Shown here: positions 8,904 through 16,116 of the stretch, one piece after another
How the letters are laid out: each line of letters opens with the position of its first letter
Numbering within the stretch: position 1 is the stretch's first letter
NCBI RefSeq assembly: GCF_016863615.1
Contig: NZ_BOPF01000057.1
Span: forward strand, 1-48,631
Direction of reading: 5' to 3'
Length of the DNA: 48,631 bases
Source: Virgisporangium aliadipatigenens
GTDB lineage: Bacteria; Actinomycetota; Actinomycetes; Mycobacteriales; Micromonosporaceae
The notes under the pieces: generated by a model
What the model was told of the DNA's origin: nothing
The model's input: only the letters and a program-made list of their open reading frames with translations
The model's database searches: none
Program-made: the position numbers and the translations under genes

Positions 8904-9386
8904 TCAGTTGCCCGGGGTGACGGACGGCGGCGCGGACTGGCCCGACGGGGACGCCCCGGAGGGGGAGACGCCCGAGGGTGTGAGGCTCTCGGAGGGCACC
9001 GGACTGCCGCCCGGACCCCACGGTGAAACGGGTGTGCCGCGCGAGCCGTACATCACCCCGCCCAGCACCACGCCACCGAAGACCAGCATCACGCCGAGGA
9101 TCGCCGCGTAGGTCAGCAACCCGCTGCGTACCTGCGTAGGGCGCCACCACTCGACCGGTGCGGTCTCGTCGAGCACCAACTGCACGCCGCGGCCGCGCCG
9201 CTCGGCGACGGTGACCGTGCTGCCGACCCGGATGCCCGGCCGGTACGGCACCTGGAACTGCTCCTCCCGGAGTCCGTCGTCCGTCTCGTACTCCACGCGG
9301 AGCCGGAGATGTTTGGAAGCCCTGCCGTCGCCGGCGCGTAACCACACCGGGCGGGCGGACAGTACTACCCCCGTTGACTCGTTCAT
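8904..9386 (-). CDS. Single-pass membrane protein with DUF3592-like domain
   Basis: A 160-residue protein. Residues 1-75 form a beta-rich domain (GVVLSARPVWL, LRLRVEYETDDG, VGSTVTVAERRGRG) resembling DUF3592-type proteins. One helix follows at about 88-113 (LLTYAAILGVMLVFGGVVLGGVM) and then a Pro/Ser/Gly-rich tail with a repeated SPSG(A/Q) pattern. ATG at 9386 is preceded by GAGGGA. It is convergent with the MFS gene and divergent from the next gene. Family assignment is tentative and function unknown. Confidence 0.6.
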   Translation of the reverse strand: MNESTGVVLSARPVWLRAGDGRASKHLRLRVEYETDDGLREEQFQVPYRPGIRVGSTVTVAERRGRGVQLVLDETAPVEWWRPTQVRSGLLTYAAILGVMLVFGGVVLGGVMYGSRGTPVSPWGPGGSPVPSESLTPSGVSPSGASPSGQSAPPSVTPGN

Positions 9387-9513
9387 CTGCTAGGTCCCTC
9401 ACGAGACATCGATGCAGGTAGGCTAACGCACCCGTCGATATTGATATGCTGGCGTCTTTGAATACCCATGTTATGGTGGCGTCTCCATAGACCATCGGCA
9501 CGGGGGCTCGGTT
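9387..9513. other. Divergent intergenic region, comparatively AT-rich
   Basis: 127 bp between divergent genes, clearly richer in A/T than the neighbouring coding DNA, as expected for back-to-back promoters. No hexamer pair with convincing spacing could be picked out. Confidence 0.4.
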
Positions 9514-10146
9514 GTGGCTGGAGGTTCGCTGCGCGCTGCGCAGCGCTCATTCTTGGGTAGGCTCTACGGCCACTCGGCCGGGGGTGCATTCGTTCTCGGC
9601 AATGTTCCACCCCAGACGCAGGCCCAATACGAGCGGATCTGGGAGCAGGTGCGCCGGGGCAAGCGGGTGCTCGCCATCGGCTCCGGCCTCGTCTTCCTCG
9701 CGCTGCTCGTCGCAACGTTCCGCGATGTCGTCGGTTGGACGTCGTGGCTCATCCTCGTCGCCCTCCTTGTCCTATGTGGACTGTTCCACGTCGCCGACGT
9801 CCGGATGGCCAACCGGCCGCCGGGCACGGTCGAGGTGCCCGAGGACCTCGTCGACGACATCGTCGGCATGCAGGAGACCCGCGACGACATCATCGCCTTC
9901 GGCGGCGAGCGGTTGGATTCCGCGGAGTTCGAGCAGGTGGTCAATGCCGTGTCGGACAGCGTCGCGGCGAGCGTAGACGCGGCCGGCGAGGTGCTCGCGT
10001 GCGAACGCACCGGCGACCTACGCCGCGCCGACGCGCTCCGCGCGGACATCCATACCCGGCTGGGCCAGATGGCGGAGGTCCGGCGACACCTGTTCGACGA
10101 CGGCGCTTACACGGCTGACAGTCAGCAACAGGCCGACCCGAGCTAA
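9514..10146 (+). CDS. Two-helix membrane protein of unknown function
   Basis: A 210-residue protein with two adjacent hydrophobic helices at about residues 52-70 (VLAIGSGLVFLALLVATF) and 75-94 (SWLILVALLVLCGLFHV). A soluble C-terminal helical domain follows, rich in acidic residues and arginine (EQVVNAVSDSVAASVDAAGE, RRADALRADIHTRLGQM). The GTG start at 9514 has a G-rich stretch upstream. It lies directly before the T4SS genes on the same strand with a 108-bp gap, so it may belong to that locus. No family recognised. Confidence 0.65.
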   Translation: MAGGSLRAAQRSFLGRLYGHSAGGAFVLGNVPPQTQAQYERIWEQVRRGKRVLAIGSGLVFLALLVATFRDVVGWTSWLILVALLVLCGLFHVADVRMANRPPGTVEVPEDLVDDIVGMQETRDDIIAFGGERLDSAEFEQVVNAVSDSVAASVDAAGEVLACERTGDLRRADALRADIHTRLGQMAEVRRHLFDDGAYTADSQQQADPS

Positions 10147-10188
10147 AAGCACTGACGGACGGCAATACTTCACCTGAGAGGCACCGCG

Positions 10189-10203
10189 GCGTCCCCGGGA
10201 CGC
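10189..10203. repeat. 15-bp inverted repeat before the T4SS genes
   Basis: GCGTCCC-C-GGGACGC, a perfect palindrome around one base, 52 bp upstream of the TcpC-like gene. It is too tight for a stable hairpin loop and is better read as a possible protein-binding site controlling the T4SS operon. In GC-rich DNA such palindromes also arise by chance. Confidence 0.35.
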
Positions 10204-10254
10204 CCGGCGAGCGAACGGTTTCAGCGCCAGGCCAGGTAATGCACGGGGGAGAAA

Positions 10255-12534
10255 ATGAGCCAGTACGACCAGGGTGAGGTCGTGGGCGCCGCACATCCGG
10301 ACGTCCCACGGGAGCCCGTCGACGCTGGAGCACCGGGCACGCAGGTACCGCCTACGGGACGGGCCCGCCCGGTCTCCGTCGAGGGCCCGGACGTCGTGAC
10401 AGCGGCGCGACCCACCGTCCAGACGCATCACGTCGGCACGACCTACCGTTCCACGCAGACCAACGAGACCGACGCTGCGCCGGCCAACGGCGGCGGGTCG
10501 GAGCCGCCGCCCGCGCGGTTCCTCGCGCCGCGCGACGTGGCCAACGACCCGGCCGCGCAGGCCGGGGGCGCGGACCCGTCGGGCGGCACCGTGTCGCCGT
10601 CGTGGCGTTCGGCGCCGAGCCCGTCCGCGCCGGTGCCGATCTGGCAGTCGACGCACACGTCCGGGCAGGCGACGCCGACGTATCCGCAGCCCGGCCTCAC
10701 GCCGGCGCAGCAGGCGGCCGGACAGGCGGCGGCGCAGCAGGCCGCGGCCCAGCACGCCGCGGTGCACCTGCCCGCGTCGGAGCAGACGGTCAACCACGGC
10801 ACCGCGAATCAGCAGGCCGCCGCCGCGCAGCAGACGGTCAACCACGCCGCCGCGGGCCAGCAGGCGGGGCACGGGGCGCCGCAGCAGGCGGCGTACGCGC
10901 CGACGTCCGCGCCGCCCGGCCCGCACCCGCCGACGTGGAACCCCACCGTCGACCCGGCGTCGCAGGCCCAGCAGCAGGCCGGTTGGGGCACATCCGCCCA
11001 CCAGGTCTCGGCCGCGCCGTCGCCGGCCGCGTACCCGGTGTCCGCCGCGCCGTCGCAGACGGCTTACGCGCCGCCGGCCACGGCCTATCCGCCCGCGGCG
11101 CCGCAGGTGCCCGTTCAGCCGCCGGCGCCGCAGTATCCGCCGCCGGTGGAGCAGCCGCCGACCCGGCCGCCGACGCCGCCGTACCGGCCGCCGGCGAAGC
11201 AGCCGCAGGGCGGGCGTTCGGGTCCCTACGTCGCCGGTTCCGGCCAGGGCGGGGGGCCGTCGGGTCGTTCGGCCGACCGGTCGGCGCCGCCCGGCAAGGC
11301 GCAGCCGGCCAAGCGCCTGACCCGCAAGGAGCGCAAGCAGCAGAAGAAGGACGCCGCGACGGCGGCGAAGGCCGGCCGTCGACCGTCCACTTCGGACAGT
11401 CGGGTCCCGCCGGACGCGAGCCTCGAGGCGCGCCTCGACGCGACGCGTGGCGCCTCGGCCGAGGCGGGTCGCGACTTCGTCATCGAGAACGGCACGGTCG
11501 AGCCGGCCGGCCAGGGGCGCAAGAAGCGCAAGCGGTCCCGCCTCGCGGGCGGGCGCTGGAAGCGGCTGGCGCTGCTGACCGCCATGGTGATCGCGCTGCT
11601 GGTGCTGATCGTCAACGGCGTGTACCGGTTGACCGGCAAGGCGTTGTACGACCCGCCGAAGCCGGCCGCCGGTGCGAACTATCCGGCGACGGCCGCCGGC
11701 GGATACGCCGCCCGGTTCGCCAGCGCGTATCTCAACTGGGACGAGAAGAACACGACGGCGCGGGCGAACGAACTGAAGATGTTCTTCCCCGACGCGACCG
11801 ACGCGCAGCTCGGCTGGGACAGCAAGGGGGTTCAGCGGGTCAACGGACAGCCCGTGGTGGCCGGGGTGACCGCCAAGGACGACAGCCACGGCATCGTGCA
11901 CATCGCCGCGTTCCTGACGCCCGGCGGTTGGACGTGCATGGATGTCTCGGTCTACTCCGCCGACAAGGGAAAGGCGTTTGCCATCACGGCCTACGCTGCG
12001 TTCGTAGCGTGTCCGCCGGTCGCGGGGGTGGAGGTTCCGCTGGACACGCGCGAGGCGGACGGTGCGCTCGCATCGGTGCTGACGCCCACGTTGGACACGT
12101 TCTTCCGGGCGTACGGCAGCTCCAGTTCCGAGCTGGCGCAGGTCATCACCGAGGACTCGGGCATCTACGGGCTGCACGGCACGGTGTCCTTCGTGGACAT
12201 GCCGCAGCTGTTCGTCCCGGTCGTCGAGGAGCGGGAGGACGGCACCGTTCGCGAGGCGGAGGTGCGGGTCCGGTGGCGCCTGCCGTCCGGCGGCACCCTG
12301 CTGCAGGGATACCGGCTCACCATGCGCCAGATCGGCGGCCGGTGGTTCGTGCAGCGGATCGAGGGTGGCGTCGACACCGCCGACGTCGCACCGGCCAAGG
12401 GCGGGGCACCGCAGCCGTCGCCCCAACCGACCAATTCCGTTCCGGCGTCACCGAAGCCTTCCGGCTCGGCGCAGACGTCGGGGGCGGCCTCCCCCAACCC
12501 ATCGGGGTCGGCGGCGTCGCAGTCGACCGAATAA
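10255..12534 (+). CDS. TcpC/VirB8-like T4SS protein with disordered N-terminus
   Basis: A 759-residue type II membrane protein. Residues 1-360 are low complexity (Gln/Ala/Pro-rich, with QTVNH repeated), and 360-435 are strongly basic. One helix lies at about 437-455 (LALLTAMVIALLVLIVNGVY). The extracytoplasmic part, about 470-720, has two NTF2-like halves (ARFASAYLNWD..., TLDTFFRAYG...) typical of TcpC conjugation proteins, which play the VirB8 scaffold role. The C-terminus is Pro/Ser-rich. A strong GGGGGAGAAA precedes the ATG. The very long cytoplasmic low-complexity arm is unusual for the family. Confidence 0.82.
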   Translation: MSQYDQGEVVGAAHPDVPREPVDAGAPGTQVPPTGRARPVSVEGPDVVTAARPTVQTHHVGTTYRSTQTNETDAAPANGGGSEPPPARFLAPRDVANDPAAQAGGADPSGGTVSPSWRSAPSPSAPVPIWQSTHTSGQATPTYPQPGLTPAQQAAGQAAAQQAAAQHAAVHLPASEQTVNHGTANQQAAAAQQTVNHAAAGQQAGHGAPQQAAYAPTSAPPGPHPPTWNPTVDPASQAQQQAGWGTSAHQVSAAPSPAAYPVSAAPSQTAYAPPATAYPPAAPQVPVQPPAPQYPPPVEQPPTRPPTPPYRPPAKQPQGGRSGPYVAGSGQGGGPSGRSADRSAPPGKAQPAKRLTRKERKQQKKDAATAAKAGRRPSTSDSRVPPDASLEARLDATRGASAEAGRDFVIENGTVEPAGQGRKKRKRSRLAGGRWKRLALLTAMVIALLVLIVNGVYRLTGKALYDPPKPAAGANYPATAAGGYAARFASAYLNWDEKNTTARANELKMFFPDATDAQLGWDSKGVQRVNGQPVVAGVTAKDDSHGIVHIAAFLTPGGWTCMDVSVYSADKGKAFAITAYAAFVACPPVAGVEVPLDTREADGALASVLTPTLDTFFRAYGSSSSELAQVITEDSGIYGLHGTVSFVDMPQLFVPVVEEREDGTVREAEVRVRWRLPSGGTLLQGYRLTMRQIGGRWFVQRIEGGVDTADVAPAKGGAPQPSPQPTNSVPASPKPSGSAQTSGAASPNPSGSAASQSTE

Positions 12535-12568
12535 AGCAGCGCACTGAACGTTTGTTGGAGGAAAGAAA

Positions 12569-12838
12569 ATGCTTCACGAGGTCATGAGCGTCGTGGCCGA
12601 GCCGACAGTGCTCGCGGCCACGGGTCAGTCGATCGCCAACGAGCTGAAGGCCTTCGTCGCGCCGATCGCGGCGGTACTCGTCGGTGCCTTCGGACTGAAG
12701 TACCTGTTCGGCGAGGAGAAGTCGCTCGCCGGGTTCATCGGATTCCTGTTCCTGGGCGCGTTCGTCTACGCGCTGATCCAGTGGGGCGACACGATCCTGA
12801 AGTCGCTCGGCGGGATCATCAACACGATCCTGTCCTGA
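12569..12838 (+). CDS. Small two-helix T4SS protein, candidate pilin (VirB2-like)
   Basis: An 89-residue hydrophobic protein with two helices at about residues 28-44 (AFVAPIAAVLVGAFGLKYL) and 50-70 (LAGFIGFLFLGAFVYALI), joined by a short charged turn (FGEEKS). Size, topology and place next to TcpE and VirB4 fit a VirB2-like pilin or the small membrane protein of Gram-positive T4SS loci. The ribosome binding site GGAGG at 12557-12561 with seven-base spacing is among the best in the window, suggesting high translation. A perfect hairpin follows immediately. The pilin role is inferred from topology and context. Confidence 0.65.
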   Translation: MLHEVMSVVAEPTVLAATGQSIANELKAFVAPIAAVLVGAFGLKYLFGEEKSLAGFIGFLFLGAFVYALIQWGDTILKSLGGIINTILS

Positions 12839-12840
12839 CC

Positions 12841-12853
12841 GTCCATTGTGGAC
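12841..12853. repeat. GTCC-N5-GGAC repeat copy (intergenic)
   Basis: GTCCATTGTGGAC two bases after the pilin-like stop codon and two bases before a stable hairpin. It is one of thirteen copies of this motif found in the window and one of only two outside coding DNA. Confidence 0.6.
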
Positions 12854-12854
12854 A

Positions 12855-12882
12855 CCGCGGTGCCGGAACGCCGGCACCGCGG
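12855..12882 (+). terminator. Perfect 12-bp hairpin after the pilin-like gene
   Basis: CCGCGGTGCCGG pairs perfectly with CCGGCACCGCGG around the loop AACG. There is no T-run, and same-strand T4SS genes follow after 36 bp. It is therefore more likely an mRNA-stabilising or partially terminating hairpin that raises the level of the small upstream gene relative to downstream genes than a full terminator. Confidence 0.7.
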
Positions 12883-12903
12883 CCCGCGCGACGCCCACCG
12901 GCG

Positions 12904-12912
12904 AAGGAGGTG
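12904..12912 (+). promoter_or_regulatory. Near-perfect ribosome binding site deciding a TTG start
   Basis: AAGGAGGTG, close to full complementarity to the 16S 3' end, six bases before the TTG at 12919. It supports that rare start codon for the TcpE-like gene and keeps its translation strong downstream of the hairpin. Confidence 0.75.
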
Positions 12913-12918
12913 TGACAG

Positions 12919-13308
12919 TTGCTGGTACGTACCTACACCCATGCATGGAACATGCGGGTACGCATCTACGCGTTCGACGACGTGCGGTTGCCGCTGCGCA
13001 ACGGCGTGAGCGTCCCGCAGCTGCTCGCGGGCATCGGCGCCGCCATCATCTGGGTGCCGCTGTGCCTGCTGGTGGACGTCGGCCAGTTCATCGAGAACGC
13101 CGGTCTGGCGTTTCTCGCCTACGTCGGCCCGCCCGTCTTCGTGATGCTGCAGGCCGACCGGCCGGTGGCGCACGAGAAGACCATCGAGGAAGTGCTCGGC
13201 TCGATGGTGGCGCGGGCCGGTGAACCGAAGACGCTGAGCGCGCTGGCGGCGGCCGAGCCCACCCGGCCGGTGATGCTGACCGCGAGCCGGTGGATTCCGG
13301 ACCGGTAG
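12919..13308 (+). CDS. TcpE/PrgI-family T4SS membrane protein
   Basis: A 129-residue protein with a short N-terminal YTHAWNMRVRIYAFDDVRLP strand region and two closely spaced helices at about residues 35-52 and 59-75. A cytoplasmic C-terminal tail follows. This matches the TcpE/PrgI group of small VirB3-like proteins found just before VirB4 ATPases in Gram-positive conjugation loci. The start is TTG, justified by the strong ribosome binding site at 12904-12912. It is followed after 12 bp by the VirB4 gene. Confidence 0.75.
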   Translation: MLVRTYTHAWNMRVRIYAFDDVRLPLRNGVSVPQLLAGIGAAIIWVPLCLLVDVGQFIENAGLAFLAYVGPPVFVMLQADRPVAHEKTIEEVLGSMVARAGEPKTLSALAAAEPTRPVMLTASRWIPDR

Positions 13309-13320
13309 GGGGAGGACCGG

Positions 13321-16095
13321 ATGATCGTCATCGCGCTGTTCATTCTCGCGGGTATCGCGGGATTCGCATACATGAACACCTCCGGCGCCAAGCGCGCCGA
13401 CCGCACCAGCACCGCGCTGCCGGCCCGGCTGTCGGTGCGCTACTTCGACGACTCCGTCCTGCTGACCGACACCGAGGCGTGGACCTACCTGCGCCTGCCG
13501 ACCGTCTCGGTCGAGTTCCGCACCGCGGACGAGTGGGACCGGGTCATCCAGTCGCAGGCGCACAGCCTCGCGGGTCTGACCGACACGCAGATCCACCTCA
13601 AGACGGTGTTCCGCGAATACGACATCGCGGACTGGGCGGAGCAGCTGGACAAGCGCACCCACCACGGCGTCGACGGCTGGGCCGACCTGCTCGTGGCGCA
13701 GCAGCAGCACCTGTGGGACGAGCAGTTCCTGCAGAAGGAGGTCTACCTCGGCGTGCGCCTCGGCTCGCGCACGGACGAGGCGACGAGCCAGCTGAAGGCG
13801 GCGTTCGCCACCGTCGGCCGCTGGTTCAGCCTGATGGCCGACTCGGTCGTCGGGCCGGACGACGTGATCGACGAGAAGGAGATCGCCAAGTGGCGGGGCA
13901 AGGCCACGCCGGTGCAGCGGATGCTGCGCGGCGGCGCCTTCCAGGCGGTGCCCGCCTCGATCGACGAGCTGACCTGGCTGTTCCGCCACCACATGCACCC
14001 GGCCATGCCGGTGCCGCCCGCCTCGACCCGCCGCAACCAGCCGTGGGGCAGCGGCGAGGTGCAGCACCTGGTCGAGGGCGTCGTGGACAACACGGAGAGC
14101 CGCTACTACCTGCGGATCACGCAGCCCAACTGGGACTACCTGAAGCAGCTCGACTCGTACCGGCAGGAGGACGGGGGCACCCCGCCGGAGCGGGAGTACA
14201 CGTCGTACGTGGCGACCCTGTCGGTCTCCCGGGTGCCGCGCGAGATGGACACCTGGGACGGCAACCCGTGGATCCACCACGCCGAGGACCCGAGCCTGGG
14301 CTTCCCGGTGGAGTTCTCCGCCCGGTGGGACATCCACCCGCCGCGCAAGGCGAAGAAGGACGTCGAGAAGCAGCTGCAGAAGGTCGCCGGCCAGCGGCGG
14401 CACATCGCCGTCTCCGGCGCCGAGGTGCCGACGAGCGTCGAGGACGCCTTCGCCGACGGCCGTTCGCTCGACGTCGAGGTCGAACGCGCCCGCAAGTACC
14501 TGGTGTACGGGGCCGGCCGGCTCATGGTCTCGGCGCACAGCCCGGACGAGCTGACCCGGCGCTGCGAGGTGCTCATCGAGCACTACCGCAACATCGGCAT
14601 CGATGTCGCCTGGTCGCCCAACGACCAGCTGCGCCTGTTCGTCGAGCAGTTCCCCGGCGACCGGGTGCGGCTGAAGGTGCGCGCCTACCGGCAGGTGCAG
14701 GACCTGGAGACGATCACGGCCGGCCTGTTCACCGCCACGAACAGCCTCGGTGACGGGCAGGGCCCGTACCTGGGCCGCACCACCGGCCGCAGCGAGGAGA
14801 TCGTCTACTTCGACCCGCTGTTCGCGCCGCGCAACAACAAGCCGCCGGGCGTGGCGATCGTCGGCGCGCCCGGTGGTGGCAAGACGTTCACCACGCTCAC
14901 CATCGCGTACCAGGCGGCCATCCGCGGGATCACCACCGTGCTGCTGGACCCGAAGGGCGACGCGAAGGGGCTGGCCACCATCCAGGGCCTCGGCGACGTG
15001 CGGATCCTCGAGCTGGGCGCCAACATGGCCGGCCTGCTGGACCCGTTCTCGCTGTCGGAGTCGCGGGAGTCCGGTGTGCTGCTGGCGATGGAGACGATCC
15101 GCCTGCTGCTCGGTGGCGAGCTGACCGCCGAGCGGGAGAACGCCGTGGTGGGCGCGATCCGCTACGTCTCCATGCAGCCGTCGCCCAACCTGCGCAAGGT
15201 CATCGACCTGCTGCTCGCCGGCGGCGTCGAGGCGCTCAACCCGTCCCGTTCGATGTACACCGAACAGCAGGTGTCGATCGCGCGTTCGGTCGGGAGCCTG
15301 CTGGAGGTGATCAGCGAACTGCCGCTGGGCAACCTGTGCTTCTCCGAGGCGCGGGTAGACGTGAAGCTGGTCCGCAACCGGCTCAGCATCATCACGCTCG
15401 CCGGCCTGTCGCTGCCGACCGCGCAGGTCTCGGTCGACCGCTACACCTACGCGCAGCGGCTGTCGGTGACGCTGTTGTATCTGGTCACCCACTACACGCG
15501 CAGCCTCGTCACCGACCCGTTGTACACCGGCCCGAAGGCGCTGGTCATCGACGAGGCGTGGGCGGTCACCCAGACGCAGCAGGGTGCGCAGCTCGTGGCG
15601 GAGGTCGCGCGGCTCGGGCGTTCGCGCAACACCGCGCTGGTGCTGGTGTCGCAGAACGCCAAGGACCTGCTCGCCGAGGACGTGCGGAACTGTCTCACGA
15701 CGATGTTCGTGTTCCGTTCCGAGGATCCGGGCGAGATCAGTGCCGACATCGAACTGCTGCGCATCTCCGACAACGCCGAGCACCGCAACGCCATCGCGAC
15801 GTTGCCGACCGGCCGGCACTCGGAGTGCATCATGCGCGACATCCGGGGTCACGTCGGCACGATGCGGGTCGACATGTCGTACCTGCCCGAGGTGGTGGCC
15901 GCGTTCGACTCGACGCCGGACGACGGCACCGGTCGGGTCCAGTCGGCCGCCCGCCGCATCGTCACCGACACGTCGGGGCGGGTGCTCGGGGTGGCCGACA
16001 CGCTCGAGGAAGCCGACGCGATCCGCTCCGACTCGGCGCGGACCACCGTACTGAGGGATGCGCCCGCACAGGGTGCCGTCCCGTCGTCGAACTGA
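13321..16095 (+). CDS. VirB4-family T4SS ATPase
   Basis: A 924-residue ATPase that energises T4SS assembly or transport. It begins with one membrane helix (IVIALFILAGIAGFAYM), followed by an N-terminal domain to about residue 480 that meets the membrane complex. The C-terminal motor has an intact Walker A at 515-522 (GAPGGGKT with K521 and T522), Walker B LVIDEAW with D744 and E745, and an arginine/glutamine-rich sensor region after VLVSQNAKDLL. GGGGGAGG precedes the ATG. Full-length and apparently functional. It is the best evidence that the locus encodes a working T4SS. Confidence 0.9.
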   Translation: MIVIALFILAGIAGFAYMNTSGAKRADRTSTALPARLSVRYFDDSVLLTDTEAWTYLRLPTVSVEFRTADEWDRVIQSQAHSLAGLTDTQIHLKTVFREYDIADWAEQLDKRTHHGVDGWADLLVAQQQHLWDEQFLQKEVYLGVRLGSRTDEATSQLKAAFATVGRWFSLMADSVVGPDDVIDEKEIAKWRGKATPVQRMLRGGAFQAVPASIDELTWLFRHHMHPAMPVPPASTRRNQPWGSGEVQHLVEGVVDNTESRYYLRITQPNWDYLKQLDSYRQEDGGTPPEREYTSYVATLSVSRVPREMDTWDGNPWIHHAEDPSLGFPVEFSARWDIHPPRKAKKDVEKQLQKVAGQRRHIAVSGAEVPTSVEDAFADGRSLDVEVERARKYLVYGAGRLMVSAHSPDELTRRCEVLIEHYRNIGIDVAWSPNDQLRLFVEQFPGDRVRLKVRAYRQVQDLETITAGLFTATNSLGDGQGPYLGRTTGRSEEIVYFDPLFAPRNNKPPGVAIVGAPGGGKTFTTLTIAYQAAIRGITTVLLDPKGDAKGLATIQGLGDVRILELGANMAGLLDPFSLSESRESGVLLAMETIRLLLGGELTAERENAVVGAIRYVSMQPSPNLRKVIDLLLAGGVEALNPSRSMYTEQQVSIARSVGSLLEVISELPLGNLCFSEARVDVKLVRNRLSIITLAGLSLPTAQVSVDRYTYAQRLSVTLLYLVTHYTRSLVTDPLYTGPKALVIDEAWAVTQTQQGAQLVAEVARLGRSRNTALVLVSQNAKDLLAEDVRNCLTTMFVFRSEDPGEISADIELLRISDNAEHRNAIATLPTGRHSECIMRDIRGHVGTMRVDMSYLPEVVAAFDSTPDDGTGRVQSAARRIVTDTSGRVLGVADTLEEADAIRSDSARTTVLRDAPAQGAVPSSN

Positions 16096-16116
16096 TATTC
16101 GGGGGAGTTGGGTTCG

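Noticed and set aside
12855-12882. Full rho-independent terminator ending the first T4SS transcript
   Set aside because: No T-run, no obvious promoter in the remaining 36 bp, and same-strand functionally linked genes follow; partial termination or mRNA stabilisation fits better.
12766-15852. Open frame of 1028 codons on the minus strand across the VirB4 gene
   Set aside because: It is antisense to a gene with intact ATPase motifs, and its translation is Arg/Gln/His-biased with no domain. Such shadows are normal in GC-rich DNA.
16108-16116. TTG start three codons upstream for the VirB6-like gene
   Set aside because: The ribosome binding site GGGGGAG ends at 16107, leaving no spacing; ATG at 16117 fits.
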